Below, in pieces: positions 8,583-17,224 of a stretch of DNA of 64,000 nt. Source of the stretch: Rhodanobacter denitrificans (lineage in GTDB: Bacteria > Pseudomonadota > Gammaproteobacteria > Xanthomonadales > Rhodanobacteraceae). The notes beneath the pieces are model-generated. The model was not told the DNA's origin. It saw only the letters and a program-made list of their open reading frames with translations, and did not search any database. A program made the position numbers and the translations under genes. Where the stretch lies: contig QFPO01000010.1 in assembly GCA_003241385.1 (NCBI GenBank), positions 1-64,000 of the forward strand, in the 5' to 3' direction. Within the stretch, counting starts at the first letter, position 1, and every line of letters starts with the position of its first letter.

Positions 8583-10420
8583 CAGGCTTCTTCGGCCGCT
8601 TCGCGCGTGACCGCGGCGGTCTCGGCGGTCAGCGGGCGTGCCTCGCGGCGCGGCGTCGTGAACGGTGTCGGCACCGCGCGCGGCGCATTACCGAACGTCA
8701 TCGTGCGCCCGGCGCGCACGTCGCCGGCCGCGACCTCCAGCTCGAAGCGCTCGGCATCGCGGCGGCGCACCTGATCGGCGGTATCGGCCGCTTCCTCGGC
8801 CTCGTAGCCGAGCACGCGCAGAGCCGTCTCGCCGAAGCGCAGCGCCGATTCGAAGGTCTCGCGGATCTGGAACTGGACGTTGCGCGCGACCAGCTCGGCC
8901 GCATGCTCGCGATCGTAGGCGCGCGCGATGACCTGCGCCTGTGGAAACTCCTCGTGCGCCAGCTCGCAGATCAGGTTGGCCGCCTGCCGGTCGTCGACGC
9001 AGACCGCGATCAGCCGCGCGGACTGCGCGCCCGAGGCACGCAGCACGTCCAGCCGCGTGCCGTCGCCGTAATAGACGACGAAGCCGAAATCGGCGGCGCT
9101 GCGGATCATCTCCACGTCGGTGTCGATGATCGTCACGTCGCAGCCGCGCGCGAGCAGGCACTGGCTCATGACCTGGCCGAACCGGCCGAAGCCGACGACC
9201 AGCACGGTGCCCGACAGGTCGGCGGCGACGTCGATGCCGTCCATCGACTCGGCCTGCTTGGGAATCAGCGGCCGGACCAGGATCACGAACAGCGGCGTCA
9301 GCGCCATCGACAGCACGACGATCGCGGTCAGGTTGGCGTTGACGGTCGCGTCGATGACCTGGGCCGCGGACGCCGCCGCGAACAGCACGAACGCGAACTC
9401 GCCGCCCTGCGCCATCAGCACCGCGCGGTCCATCGCCTCGGCGTGGCTGCTGCGCATCAGCCGCGCGACGACGTAGATGCAGGCCGCCTTGACCGCCATC
9501 ATCGCGAGCACGCCCGAGACGATCAGCGGCCAGTTGCGCGCGACGACCGCCAGATCCAGCGACATGCCCACGGCGAGGAAGAACAGCCCGAGCAGGATGC
9601 CGCGGAACGGCTCGATGTCGGCCTCCAGCTGATGACGGAACGTCGACTCGGACAGCAGCACGCCGGCCAGGAACGCACCCATCGCCATCGACAGGCCGCC
9701 GACCTGCATCAGCAGCGCCGCGCCGAGCACGACCAGCAGCGCCGCCGCGGTCATGACCTCGCGCGCCTTGGCCGCGGCGAGGATCCGGAACAGCGGGTTG
9801 AGCAGCCAGATGCCGGCCGCGATCAGGCCGGCCAGAGCGGCGATGCCGATGCCGACGCTGAGCCAGCGCGACTCGGCGCCGTGCTCGGTCATCGCCGGCG
9901 AGATGAACGCGACCAGCGCCAGCAGCGGCACGATCAGCAGGTCCTCGAACAGCAGGATCGAGACGATCTTCTGCCCGCGCGGCAGCGCGATGTCGCCGCG
10001 CTCGCCGAGCAGCTGCATCACGATCGCGGTCGAGGTCAGCACGAAGCCGGCCGCACCGATGAAGGCCACCGGCAGCGTGAATCCGAACGCGAGGCCGACG
10101 CCGGTCAGCGCCGCCGTGCACACCGCGATCTGCAGGCTGCCGAGCCCGAAGATCTCCTGTCGCAGGCTCCACAGATGCGAGGGCCGCATCTCCAGGCCGA
10201 TCACGAACAGGAACATCACGACGCCGAGTTCCGCGACGTGCAGGATCGCCTGCGGATCGGAGAACCAGCCCAGGCCGAACGGGCCGATCAGCAGGCCGGC
10301 CGCGAGATAGCCGAGCACCGAGCCCAGGCCCAGCCGGCGGAAGATCGGCACCATGACCACGGCCGCGCCGAGCAGCGCCACCACGTTGACCAGTTCGCTA
10401 CCGCCCGCCTCTGCCGCCAT
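8582..10420 (-). CDS. Kef-type monovalent cation:proton antiporter (CPA2)
   Basis: A 612-residue inner-membrane transporter. Residues of about 1-390 form the Na+/H+ exchanger domain with some 12 helices (LGYLAAGLLIGPFGL, FLFVIGLEMRPSHLW, LTSTAIVMQLLGERG). A cytosolic TrkA-N/RCK domain follows, with the NAD-binding loop VVGFGRFGQVMSQ and acidic IIDTD. This is the layout of KefB/KefC/YbaL K+ efflux proteins. No KefF/KefG flavoprotein neighbour is seen, so glutathione gating is unproven. A TACGAT -10-like box lies at 10450-10455. It is coupled to the DUF924 gene downstream. Confidence 0.9.
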   Translation of the reverse strand: MAAEAGGSELVNVVALLGAAVVMVPIFRRLGLGSVLGYLAAGLLIGPFGLGWFSDPQAILHVAELGVVMFLFVIGLEMRPSHLWSLRQEIFGLGSLQIAVCTAALTGVGLAFGFTLPVAFIGAAGFVLTSTAIVMQLLGERGDIALPRGQKIVSILLFEDLLIVPLLALVAFISPAMTEHGAESRWLSVGIGIAALAGLIAAGIWLLNPLFRILAAAKAREVMTAAALLVVLGAALLMQVGGLSMAMGAFLAGVLLSESTFRHQLEADIEPFRGILLGLFFLAVGMSLDLAVVARNWPLIVSGVLAMMAVKAACIYVVARLMRSSHAEAMDRAVLMAQGGEFAFVLFAAASAAQVIDATVNANLTAIVVLSMALTPLFVILVRPLIPKQAESMDGIDVAADLSGTVLVVGFGRFGQVMSQCLLARGCDVTIIDTDVEMIRSAADFGFVVYYGDGTRLDVLRASGAQSARLIAVCVDDRQAANLICELAHEEFPQAQVIARAYDREHAAELVARNVQFQIRETFESALRFGETALRVLGYEAEEAADTADQVRRRDAERFELEVAAGDVRAGRTMTFGNAPRAVPTPFTTPRREARPLTAETAAVTREAAEEA

Positions 10421-10480
10421 GTCGCTGTGTCCGCCGATCGCCGGCGCTCATCGTAGCAGGCCGTCGCGGCACCGCTGATC

Positions 10481-10500
10481 CCGCGATCGGGGGATCGCGG
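10481..10500. terminator. Perfect GC hairpin
   Basis: CCGCGATC and GATCGCGG form an eight-base perfect stem with a GGGG loop, about 110 bases past the stop of the AI-2E family gene. There is no T-run. It may be a terminator or a stable RNA structure. Confidence 0.35.
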
Positions 10501-10611
10501 CCGGGCATCGGGCGCAGCGCCGCGAAGCCGCGCCTCTCCTGCTGCAGGCGCATCCGCCGGCTCGGCACGCCGCGGCGTGCATGCACGCGGTGTCGCCGGC
10601 CGGACCGGCGC

Positions 10612-11721
10612 TTACTTCTCGAGCAGGATCGCGAAGTCCTGCAGGCTCTCGACGCGGCTGCAGACGATCTTGAAGCAGACCAGCATCGGCACCGCCAGCA
10701 GCAGGCCGAGGATGCCCCACAGCCAGCCCCAGATCAGCAGCCACACGATGATCGCCAGCGGATTGAGATTGACCGTGCGGCCGAGCACCAGCGGCGTGAA
10801 CACCTGGCTCTCGAGCGTATGCAGGCCCAGATAGCCGGCGGCCGGCAGCAGCGCGGCGCCGAGCGTCGGGAACTGCGCCAGTCCGACCAGTGCCAACAGC
10901 GCGGCCATCACCAGCGGGCCGACGTACGGCGTCAGGTTCAGCAGCGCAGCCAGCGCGCCCCACAGCAGCGGCGTGTCGACGCCGATCAGCCAGAGCAGGG
11001 CCGCCGTCGCGGCGCCGAGTCCGAGGCTGGTGCAGCACACGGTCAGGAAGTAGCGCGAGACGTCGTTCTGGATCGAGCGCACGATGTCGACGGTCAGCCG
11101 CTTGGCCGACCAGGTCGGTCGCAGCATCAGGATGCGCCGCAGCAGCGTGTCGCCGTACAGCAGGAAGAAGTACGTCAGCAGCACCACCGCGAGCACGCCG
11201 GCCAGCGCACGCGGCGTCGCCGCCAGCAGGTTCGCGCGCGCCGGCGCCTGCAGCACGACGCGCGAGCGGCGCGCCTCCTCGTCGACGGCGATCTCACCGA
11301 GCGAGGCAGTGACCTTGCTCGCCTCCTGGAACGGCCGCGTCAGCGCCTTCAGGCGCGGCGTCGCCTCGCGCAGCACGGTCGGCGCGCGGCTGACCCATTC
11401 GGCCGCGGCCGGATACAGCGCATTGGCGATGCCGCCGAGCAGGCCGAGGAACAACGAGATCATGACCAGCGCGGCCAGCCAGCGCGGCAGCCAGCGCTGC
11501 GCGAGCCGGCGCATCAGCGGATTCAGCAGCAGCGCGAAGAACGCCGCCAGCAGGATCGGCAGGATCAGCTCGGCCGCGAAATAGCAGGTGTAGAGCACGC
11601 CGCCGGCGACGACGATGCCGAGCAGGCGATGGATGCGCACGTTGAGCGCCACCTGCGCGCGGCGCAGATCGCCGAGCGTGGCCGGCGCAGCGTAGGGCGC
11701 GCGCTCGCTGATCGGATCCAT
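10612..11721 (-). CDS. AI-2E family transporter
   Basis: A 369-residue membrane protein of the AI-2E/TqsA (PF01594) family, proposed exporters of small molecules. It has the family pattern: two early helices (GIVVAGGVLYTCYFAAELILP would be the first), the LLAAFFALLLNPLMRRL segment, a long soluble middle, and closing helices LLWGALAALLNLTPYVGPLV and LAIIVWLLIWGWLWGILG. I chose the ATG at 11721 because GGGGAG precedes it and the extra upstream residues do not look coding. It is a single-gene unit between the antiporter and a small divergent gene. The transported compound is unknown. Confidence 0.88.
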   Translation of the reverse strand: MDPISERAPYAAPATLGDLRRAQVALNVRIHRLLGIVVAGGVLYTCYFAAELILPILLAAFFALLLNPLMRRLAQRWLPRWLAALVMISLFLGLLGGIANALYPAAAEWVSRAPTVLREATPRLKALTRPFQEASKVTASLGEIAVDEEARRSRVVLQAPARANLLAATPRALAGVLAVVLLTYFFLLYGDTLLRRILMLRPTWSAKRLTVDIVRSIQNDVSRYFLTVCCTSLGLGAATAALLWLIGVDTPLLWGALAALLNLTPYVGPLVMAALLALVGLAQFPTLGAALLPAAGYLGLHTLESQVFTPLVLGRTVNLNPLAIIVWLLIWGWLWGILGLLLAVPMLVCFKIVCSRVESLQDFAILLEK

Positions 11722-11901
11722 GGCGTCTCCCCGGTGTAGGACGCGCCATTGTGCGCTGCCGCCGGCACGCCGCAACGCCGGTACGCACGCGTGATTCATC
11801 CGCGGTTGCCGGCGTGCGACCGACGGCCGGCCGCCGGCGATTCGGCCTCGATTCGGGCATGCCGGTATCTACTGGACGCCCGCCCGACGAGGAGCCCCGC
11901 C

Positions 11902-12192
11902 ATGCCGACCGTGTACCTGCGCCTGACCGGCAGCGACGATGCTGCCCGCACCCTGATCAATCTGATCTCCTCGCTCGATGGCATCGAGCACGTCGAGGAG
12001 ACCGACGATCTGATGCCGCACATGGACGACGAGGACTCCAGCTCGGCCGGCCTGACCGACGACATCGGTCCGGGCTTCCACGCGATCGAGGTCCTGGCGC
12101 CCAACGACAACACGGCACGGCGCGTGCGCGAGACCGCTGAGGCGCTCGCGCGCGAACTCGGCGCCGCGCTCGAGATCGTCGACGAGCCCTGA
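11902..12192 (+). CDS. Small acidic conserved protein of unknown function
   Basis: A 96-residue, strongly acidic cytosolic protein starting MPTVYLRLTGSDDAAR. The ATG at 11902 has GAGGAG upstream. The N-terminal half has a beta-alpha-beta look (TVYLRL, then a helix TLINLISSL, then HVEE), followed by an acidic serine-rich linker (DDEDSSSAG) and a C-terminal helix (RRVRETAEALARELG). No family assigned. It sits 18 bases before the extensin-like gene on the same strand, probably one transcript. Confidence 0.75.
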   Translation: MPTVYLRLTGSDDAARTLINLISSLDGIEHVEETDDLMPHMDDEDSSSAGLTDDIGPGFHAIEVLAPNDNTARRVRETAEALARELGAALEIVDEP

Positions 12193-12210
12193 GCCCGGCG
12201 CGGACCGCGC

Positions 12211-12948
12211 GTGAGCGCCCTGCCCGACCCGCCGCCGCGCCCCGCCCGACCGGTCCGGCGCGTCCTGCTGTGGCTGTTCGCGCTCGCGCTGGCCGCACTG
12301 GCCTGGGCCGTGCAGCGCGGCCACCTGGTCATCGAGGACCGCTGGAAACCGTGGGCGCCGCTGCGCGTGGACGATCCGCCGAACCTGCTGACGCCGCTCA
12401 AGCTGCGCCGGCTGTCGCAGGATGCGCCGCTGTGCCGCGCGGTGCTGGCGACCACCGGCTTTCGCTACGATGCCCTGCCCGACCGCGCGACCGGTCCGGG
12501 CTGCGGCTTCGAGAACGCGGTGCGGATCCGCGCGACCGGTCTTGCCGTCGGCGAGCCGTTCTCGCTGAGCTGCCGCGCCGCGGTGTCGCTGGCGCTGTGG
12601 GAGCGCCACAGCCTGCAGCCCGAGGCACATGCGCGGCTCGGCCAGCCGGTGCGCCGCGTCGAGCACTTCGGCAGCTATGCCTGCCGCAACGTCTACGGCC
12701 GGCCCGATGCGCGGCGCAGCCGCCACGCGACCGCCGATGCGTTCGACATCGCCGGTTTCGTACTCGCCGACGGCCGGCGCATCCGCGTGCGCGGCGGCTG
12801 GGACGGCGAGTCGGCCGAGGCGCAGTTCCTGCACGCGGTCCATCGCGGTGCCTGCCGCTGGTTCGACACCGTGCTCGGACCCGACTACAACGCCGCCCAT
12901 GCCGACCATCTGCACCTGGACCGCGGCCGCTTCGGCACGTGCCGCTGA
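12211..12948 (+). CDS. Extensin-like (M15/LAS-type) zinc hydrolase
   Basis: A 245-residue extensin_C family protein with one N-terminal membrane anchor (LLWLFALALAALAWAVQ, about residues 15-32). The C-terminal domain has the LAS-peptidase zinc ligands: SRHATADAFDIAGF (H-x6-D) and HADHLHLD (H-x-H). By family analogy it is periplasmic and may cut peptidoglycan cross-links. Translation starts at GTG 12211, 18 bases after the small acidic gene. Conserved cysteines CGFEN and CRNVYG could form disulfides. The name extensin reflects a database domain, not a plant-wall role. Confidence 0.85.
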   Translation: MSALPDPPPRPARPVRRVLLWLFALALAALAWAVQRGHLVIEDRWKPWAPLRVDDPPNLLTPLKLRRLSQDAPLCRAVLATTGFRYDALPDRATGPGCGFENAVRIRATGLAVGEPFSLSCRAAVSLALWERHSLQPEAHARLGQPVRRVEHFGSYACRNVYGRPDARRSRHATADAFDIAGFVLADGRRIRVRGGWDGESAEAQFLHAVHRGACRWFDTVLGPDYNAAHADHLHLDRGRFGTCR

Positions 12949-13005
12949 GCGCAGACGTCCCGAAGATCCCGAGTCGCTACCGAAGCACGGAGCCAGCCTG
13001 CATCG

Positions 13006-13296
13006 TCACTCGTCCAGACGCGGCTTCGGCGTATCGACCCGGCTCAACGCGCGCATCGCCCGCCCGCGAACGAACCACGCCGCCGCAGCCGGCACGCCGA
13101 ACAGCACCAGATGGATGCCGAGCTCCTCGCCGAGCGTATAGCCGTGCGAGAGACCGACCGCCAGATTGATCGCGCAGGCCACCAGCCACAGGCCGACGAA
13201 GACCAGGGCGACCTGCGGTCGCCGTGCCGGGCGGCTGAGCGCGGTCATCAGGGCGAGCACGACCAGGCCGATCAGGATCAGTACGAGCGTACGCAT
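13006..13296 (-). CDS. Small membrane protein of unknown function
   Basis: A 96-residue inner-membrane protein with three predicted helices: RTLVLILIGLVVLALMTAL at the start, QVALVFVGLWLVACAINLAV, and GIHLVLFGVPAAAAWFV. The tail is short, charged and cytosolic (RVDTPKPRLDE). I chose the ATG at 13296, which has GGAGG nine bases upstream, over an in-frame ATG 24 bases earlier. It is convergent with the extensin-like gene. I do not recognise a named family. Confidence 0.7.
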   Translation of the reverse strand: MRTLVLILIGLVVLALMTALSRPARRPQVALVFVGLWLVACAINLAVGLSHGYTLGEELGIHLVLFGVPAAAAWFVRGRAMRALSRVDTPKPRLDE

Positions 13297-13494
13297 GGCG
13301 ATGCCTCCGTCGCGAATCACCGAGTGCAGGCGACCGGCGCACGCGACGGCCGCGTCGACGGCCGATGCGGACCGCAGGACCCGAGCGTCCGATCGTCGAA
13401 GCCGGCGCGGTCCACCGTGCCGGCCCCGGCGACTCTAGCGCACGCCGAGGCGGCGCGGGACCGGCCCGCGCCGCCTCGGCAAAGCGCGTGTGCG

Positions 13495-14268
13495 TCAGCG
13501 CGTCGTGTAGCCGCCGTTCGCGAAGATCGTCTGGCCGGTGATCCACCAGCCGTCGGTCACCAGGAAGCGCACGATCGGCGCGATGTCCTCGATGTCGGTC
13601 AGGCCCTTCTTCGAGTGCTTGCTGAGCGCCGCAGCCGAGCTGTGATAGGCCACCGCATCGGCGCTCTCCTGGCCGTAGAAGAACGGCGTGTCCATCGGAC
13701 CCGGACCGATCGCGTTGACCGAGATGCCGCGCTCGCCGAACTCCTTGGACGCCGCGCGCGTGTAGTGCTCGACCGGTGCCTTGCTGCCCGGGTAGACCGC
13801 GTAGTACGGCGTGTAGGCCGCCAGCAGCGAGCTGACCAGGGTGACGATGTTGCCGCCGTCGGCGAGCGTGCGACCGGCCTGCTGGATGAAGAAGAACGCT
13901 GCCTTCGAGTTGGCCGCGAAGCTGCGCTCGTAGTCGTCTTCGGTGACCTCCAGGATCGGCTTCTTGATGACCACGCCGACCGTGTTGACCGCGATGTCGA
14001 TGCGGCCGAAGCGCGCCTTGGTCTCGTCGAACAGGCGCACGCAGTTCTCGACGACCGACAGGTCGCCCTGGATCGCGAACGCCTCGGCGCCGAGCCTCTC
14101 GAGCTCGGCGACGGTGCGTTCGGCGTCACCGCGCGAGGCGTTGCTGTGATAGTGGACGGCAATGCCGCGTGCGCCGCCTTCGACGAACTGCCGCGCGATC
14201 AACGCACCGAGATTCTTGCCACCGCCGGCGATGACGGCGATCTTGCCGGTGAGACTGTGGTCGGTCAT
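13495..14268 (-). CDS. SDR-family oxidoreductase
   Basis: A 257-residue short-chain dehydrogenase/reductase, NAD(P)-dependent and cytosolic. The nucleotide loop is AGGGKNLGA, in which the usual second glycine of GxxxGxG is Asn; the NNAG motif reads NTVG; the catalytic Tyr and Lys are in YPGSK, and Ser lies in TLVSSLLAAY. A motif PGPMDTPFF follows, as in sugar or 3-oxoacyl reductases. It is divergent from an AraC-type regulator with 120 bases between the starts, so that regulator probably controls it. The substrate is unknown. Confidence 0.9.
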   Translation of the reverse strand: MTDHSLTGKIAVIAGGGKNLGALIARQFVEGGARGIAVHYHSNASRGDAERTVAELERLGAEAFAIQGDLSVVENCVRLFDETKARFGRIDIAVNTVGVVIKKPILEVTEDDYERSFAANSKAAFFFIQQAGRTLADGGNIVTLVSSLLAAYTPYYAVYPGSKAPVEHYTRAASKEFGERGISVNAIGPGPMDTPFFYGQESADAVAYHSSAAALSKHSKKGLTDIEDIAPIVRFLVTDGWWITGQTIFANGGYTTR

Positions 14269-14388
14269 GGAGTGACTCCTTGCAGGGGAAGGGCTGCCGG
14301 CACGCCGAATGTGTCATTTGGCAACACGCCCGCGGGCGCGGCAGATCGTGGCTAAGATGACCCCAATCCGGCCTGGCCTGCTTTCATC

Positions 14389-15351
14389 GTGCCCGCACGA
14401 CTGTCAAATTCTCCGCATCCGGACGAGGACGGCTGGCTCTGCGCACGCGTGCCGGAGCCTGCGGAGGGCGCCGCTGCGACGTTTAACGTGCTGGCCGAGC
14501 GCCACTGGCCCGGCATCGGCTTTCTGGTCTGCGGCGAGGACATCCGCCAGCCGACGACCTGGTCGATCGGCCAGCCGCGGCATACGCTGATCGTCCACCT
14601 CGGCGGCGCGATGCGCACGCTGGACACGCGGATCGACGGCATCGGCGCCACGCGCGAGCCGCCGTCGCCCGGCGACATCTGGCTGGTGCCGGCCGGCGGC
14701 CGCTACGTCGGCCAGGCGCGCGGCCAGATCATCCGCTATGCCGAACTGCGCATCGAAACGGACGCCGTCGCCGAGCTGCCGGGCGAGCGCACCGGCACGC
14801 TCGACGCGCTGCGGCCGTGCATGGCGCACCGCGACGAGTTCCTCTACTACACGGTCGCGCAGATGGCGCGCCTGGCCACCGCCGAGGACGACCTCGCCGC
14901 GATGATGGCTGAGCGGCTGCAGTGGGTGCTGCGCCAGCACCTGTTCCGCGACTACCGGCTCGACGGCCATGCGCGGATCGAGCCCGCGCGGCGAGCGACG
15001 CTCGATCCGCGCACCGCGCAGCGCATCGCCGACCACATCGACGGCATGCTCGACCGGCGCATCACGTTGGCCGAGCTGGCCGCGATCGCGCAGTTCAGCG
15101 TGCATCAGCTGCTGATCGCGTTCCGCGCGCATTTCGGCACCACGCCGGCGCAGTACGTGCTGGCGCAACGCCTGCGCCGCGCGCGCTGGCTGCTGCTCAA
15201 CACCGGCCAGGAGATCGGCGAGATCGCGCTGGCGACCGGCTTCGCAAGCCACAGCCACCTCAGCGCCGCATTCAAGCGTCAGGCCGGCATCAGTCCGCGC
15301 CAGTTCCGCGACGGCCTGCGCACGCTGCCGCTCGGCCGCACCGGGGGCTGA
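14389..15351 (+). CDS. AraC-family transcriptional regulator
   Basis: A 320-residue regulator. The N-terminal region of about 190 residues resembles a cupin-like ligand domain (HTLIVHLGG, SPGDIWLVPAGG). The C-terminal two helix-turn-helix motifs are typical: ITLAELAAIAQFSVHQLL, then GEIALATGFASHSHLSAAFKR followed by GISPRQFR. It starts at GTG 14389. It is divergent from the SDR gene and 56 bases upstream of purD. In the shared upstream region GTGT (14311-14314) and ACAC (14324-14327) make a small dyad that could be an operator, but this is weak. Confidence 0.9.
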   Translation: MPARLSNSPHPDEDGWLCARVPEPAEGAAATFNVLAERHWPGIGFLVCGEDIRQPTTWSIGQPRHTLIVHLGGAMRTLDTRIDGIGATREPPSPGDIWLVPAGGRYVGQARGQIIRYAELRIETDAVAELPGERTGTLDALRPCMAHRDEFLYYTVAQMARLATAEDDLAAMMAERLQWVLRQHLFRDYRLDGHARIEPARRATLDPRTAQRIADHIDGMLDRRITLAELAAIAQFSVHQLLIAFRAHFGTTPAQYVLAQRLRRARWLLLNTGQEIGEIALATGFASHSHLSAAFKRQAGISPRQFRDGLRTLPLGRTGG

Positions 15352-15407
15352 AAGCGCGCCGCCGCGGTTGGTACCATGCACGCCCTTTTTCCGGCGGGAC
15401 GGCGACC

Positions 15408-16694
15408 ATGAAGGTACTGGTGATCGGTTCGGGCGGCCGCGAGCACGCGCTGGCCTGGCGGCTCAGGCAGTCGCCGCGCGTCAGCGAGGTGATCGTCGCG
15501 CCCGGCAATCCCGGTACCGCGCGCGAGCCCGGCATCCGCAACGCCGCGGTCGCCGCGACCGATCTGGACGGCCTGCTGCGACTCGCCCAGGACGAGGCCG
15601 TCACACTGACCGTGGTCGGCCCGGAGGCACCGCTGGTCGCCGGCATCGTCGACCGCTTCGCGAAGGCCGGCCTGCGCTGCTTCGGCCCCGGCCGCATCGC
15701 CGCCCAGCTCGAAGGATCCAAGGCGTTCACGAAGGACTTCCTGTTCCGCCACAACATCCCCACCGCCCGCTACGCGGTCTTCACCGAGCTCAATCCGGCG
15801 CTGGCCTACGTGCGCCAGCACGGCGCGCCGATCGTCATCAAGGCCGACGGCCTGGCCGCCGGCAAGGGCGTCGTCGTCGCTCTGACCCTCGGCGACGCCG
15901 AGCAGGCGCTGCACGACATGCTCGGCGCGCACGCGCTCGGCGAGGCGTCCGCGCGCGTCGTGATCGAGGAATTCCTCGAAGGCGAGGAAGCCAGCTACAT
16001 CGTGATCGCCGACGGCCGGCATGCCCTGCCGATGGCGACCAGCCAGGACCACAAGCGCGTCGGCGAGGCCGACACCGGCCCGAACACCGGCGGCATGGGC
16101 GCCTACTCGCCGGCGCCGGTCGTCACGCCCGAGGTCGAGCGGCGCATCCTGGACGAGGTGATCGGCCCGACGCTGGCCGGCATGGCGGCCGAGGGCGCAC
16201 CGTTCACCGGCTTCCTCTACGCCGGTCTGATGATCGACCGCAGCGGCGCGCCGAAGGTGATCGAGTTCAACGTCCGCTTCGGCGATCCGGAAACCCAGCC
16301 GATCATGCTGCGTCTGAAGTCCGACCTCGTCGAGCTGATCGAGGCCGCACTCGACGGCCGGCTCGACCAGACCCGCGCCGACTGGGACCCGCGTCCGGCG
16401 ATCGGCGTCGTCTACGCCGCGCACGGCTATCCCGGCAAGGTCCGCAGCGGCGATCCGATCGACGGCCTCGACGGCGACCTCGGGCCCGACGTCAAGGTAT
16501 TCCACGCCGGCACGCGCGAGGACGCCGGCCGCGTCGTCACCGCCGGCGGCCGCGTGCTGACGATCTGCGCGATCGGCCAGGACATCGCCGCCGCCCGCGC
16601 CAGCGCCTACGCGGCGATCGAGAAGATCGGCTTCGACGGCGGCTTCTATCGGCGCGACATCGCGCACCGAGCGATCGGGCGCGGCGGTCGCTGA
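15408..16694 (+). CDS. purD: Phosphoribosylamine-glycine ligase
   Basis: The second step of purine synthesis: joins glycine to 5-phosphoribosylamine using ATP to give GAR. The 428-residue length is usual for the family. It begins MKVLVIGSGGREHALAW; the ATP-grasp fold is seen in IVIKADGLAAGKGVVVA and EFLEGEEASYI, and family-specific signatures are RVGEADTGPNTGGMGAYSP and IEFNVRFGDPETQ. The ATG at 15408 has a GGCGGGA stretch upstream. It lies downstream of the AraC gene and upstream of a toxin-antitoxin-like module. Confidence 0.97.
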   Translation: MKVLVIGSGGREHALAWRLRQSPRVSEVIVAPGNPGTAREPGIRNAAVAATDLDGLLRLAQDEAVTLTVVGPEAPLVAGIVDRFAKAGLRCFGPGRIAAQLEGSKAFTKDFLFRHNIPTARYAVFTELNPALAYVRQHGAPIVIKADGLAAGKGVVVALTLGDAEQALHDMLGAHALGEASARVVIEEFLEGEEASYIVIADGRHALPMATSQDHKRVGEADTGPNTGGMGAYSPAPVVTPEVERRILDEVIGPTLAGMAAEGAPFTGFLYAGLMIDRSGAPKVIEFNVRFGDPETQPIMLRLKSDLVELIEAALDGRLDQTRADWDPRPAIGVVYAAHGYPGKVRSGDPIDGLDGDLGPDVKVFHAGTREDAGRVVTAGGRVLTICAIGQDIAAARASAYAAIEKIGFDGGFYRRDIAHRAIGRGGR

Positions 16695-16696
16695 AC

Positions 16697-16779
16697 GGTG
16701 CGGGATGGACTGCACCGCTCGCGACAACGACATGCTCCTGGTCCGCCGCGCGAGCGATGAGGAACTCCGGTCCCGCACC
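16697..16779. repeat. Nested inverted repeats after purD
   Basis: Two perfect nested stems: GGTGCGGGA (16697-16705) with TCCCGCACC (16771-16779), and inside them CGCTCGCG (16716-16723) with CGCGAGCG (16749-16756). The whole 83-base element starts three bases after the purD stop codon. No T-run follows. It could be a purD terminator or 3' structure, a small structured RNA, or a MITE-like boundary of the following module. Confidence 0.5.
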
Positions 16780-16887
16780 TGGAGTTGATTTCCCATGGCT
16801 GCAGTGACACGGTTTTTCCTGCGCCGTCCGCATGTCCGAAGCGATAAGCCGATCCAACGGCTTCTAAAGCCTCGATAGAACCTGGAC

Positions 16888-16915
16888 TTGCATCTGTGGC
16901 AGATTGCCACATAAT
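16888..16915 (+). promoter_or_regulatory. Promoter of the ParD-like/NTase module (leaderless)
   Basis: TTGCAT (16888-16893), a 16-base spacer and CATAAT (16910-16915). Six bases separate the -10 from the ATG at 16922, so transcription should begin at or next to the start codon. No Shine-Dalgarno sequence is present, which fits a leaderless message. Confidence 0.6.
16895..16911. promoter_or_regulatory. Palindromic operator TGTGGCA-gat-TGCCACA
   Basis: A perfect seven-base inverted repeat with a three-base spacer fills the gap between -35 and -10 and overlaps the first two bases of the -10. Position and symmetry are what is expected for autorepression by a ribbon-helix-helix antitoxin dimer, the product of the first gene. 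Confidence 0.65.
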
Positions 16916-16921
16916 CGGCTC

Positions 16922-17221
16922 ATGGCGAAAAACGTCCGCATCTCCGACGCGCTCTACACGCTGGCCCAACAAGAGGCCAGGCTGGAAGATCGCAGCATCG
17001 CCCAGCAGGTGGAGCACTGGGCGAAGCTCGGCCTCGCCGCCGCGTCCCAGAGCTCGCGCAGTGCGGTGACGTCAGCGCAGGGCGCCGCCGCCATGACGCG
17101 TGAACTGGACGCGCTGGACGTTCTCAGCGGCAAACACAGCGCCGACTACCTGCACTTCATTCCTCGCGCCATCGCTCGCCAGAGCAGACCGGCGTTCCCT
17201 GCGCGCTACCGCAAGAGCTGA
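16922..17221 (+). CDS. ParD-like antitoxin (RHH family)
   Basis: A 99-residue protein of the ParD_like group (PF11903 by recollection). The N-terminus, AKNVRISDALYTLAQQEA, is a ribbon-helix-helix beginning: a short beta strand then a helix, followed by RSIAQQVEHWAKLG, the conserved second helix of this family. The C-terminal half is less ordered, with a basic tail, and would contact the partner. The ATG at 16922 fits the motif start and the promoter spacing; an in-frame ATG six codons earlier lies in the operator. The next gene follows after three bases. No ParE/RelE toxin is present, so the partner is the nucleotidyltransferase-like protein. Confidence 0.75.
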   Translation: MAKNVRISDALYTLAQQEARLEDRSIAQQVEHWAKLGLAAASQSSRSAVTSAQGAAAMTRELDALDVLSGKHSADYLHFIPRAIARQSRPAFPARYRKS

Positions 17222-17224
17222 CCC

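Noticed and set aside
10612..11721. Quorum-sensing role for the AI-2E family gene
   Set aside because: The family name does not show AI-2 transport; many members move other molecules, and no luxS is in the window.
14318..14358. TTGGCA ... TAAGAT promoter for the AraC-type gene
   Set aside because: The spacer would be 29 bases, too long for sigma-70.
16697..16779. Remnant of a coding gene (MutT-like residues in one frame)
   Set aside because: The apparent residues come from the palindromes; no continuous domain could be traced.
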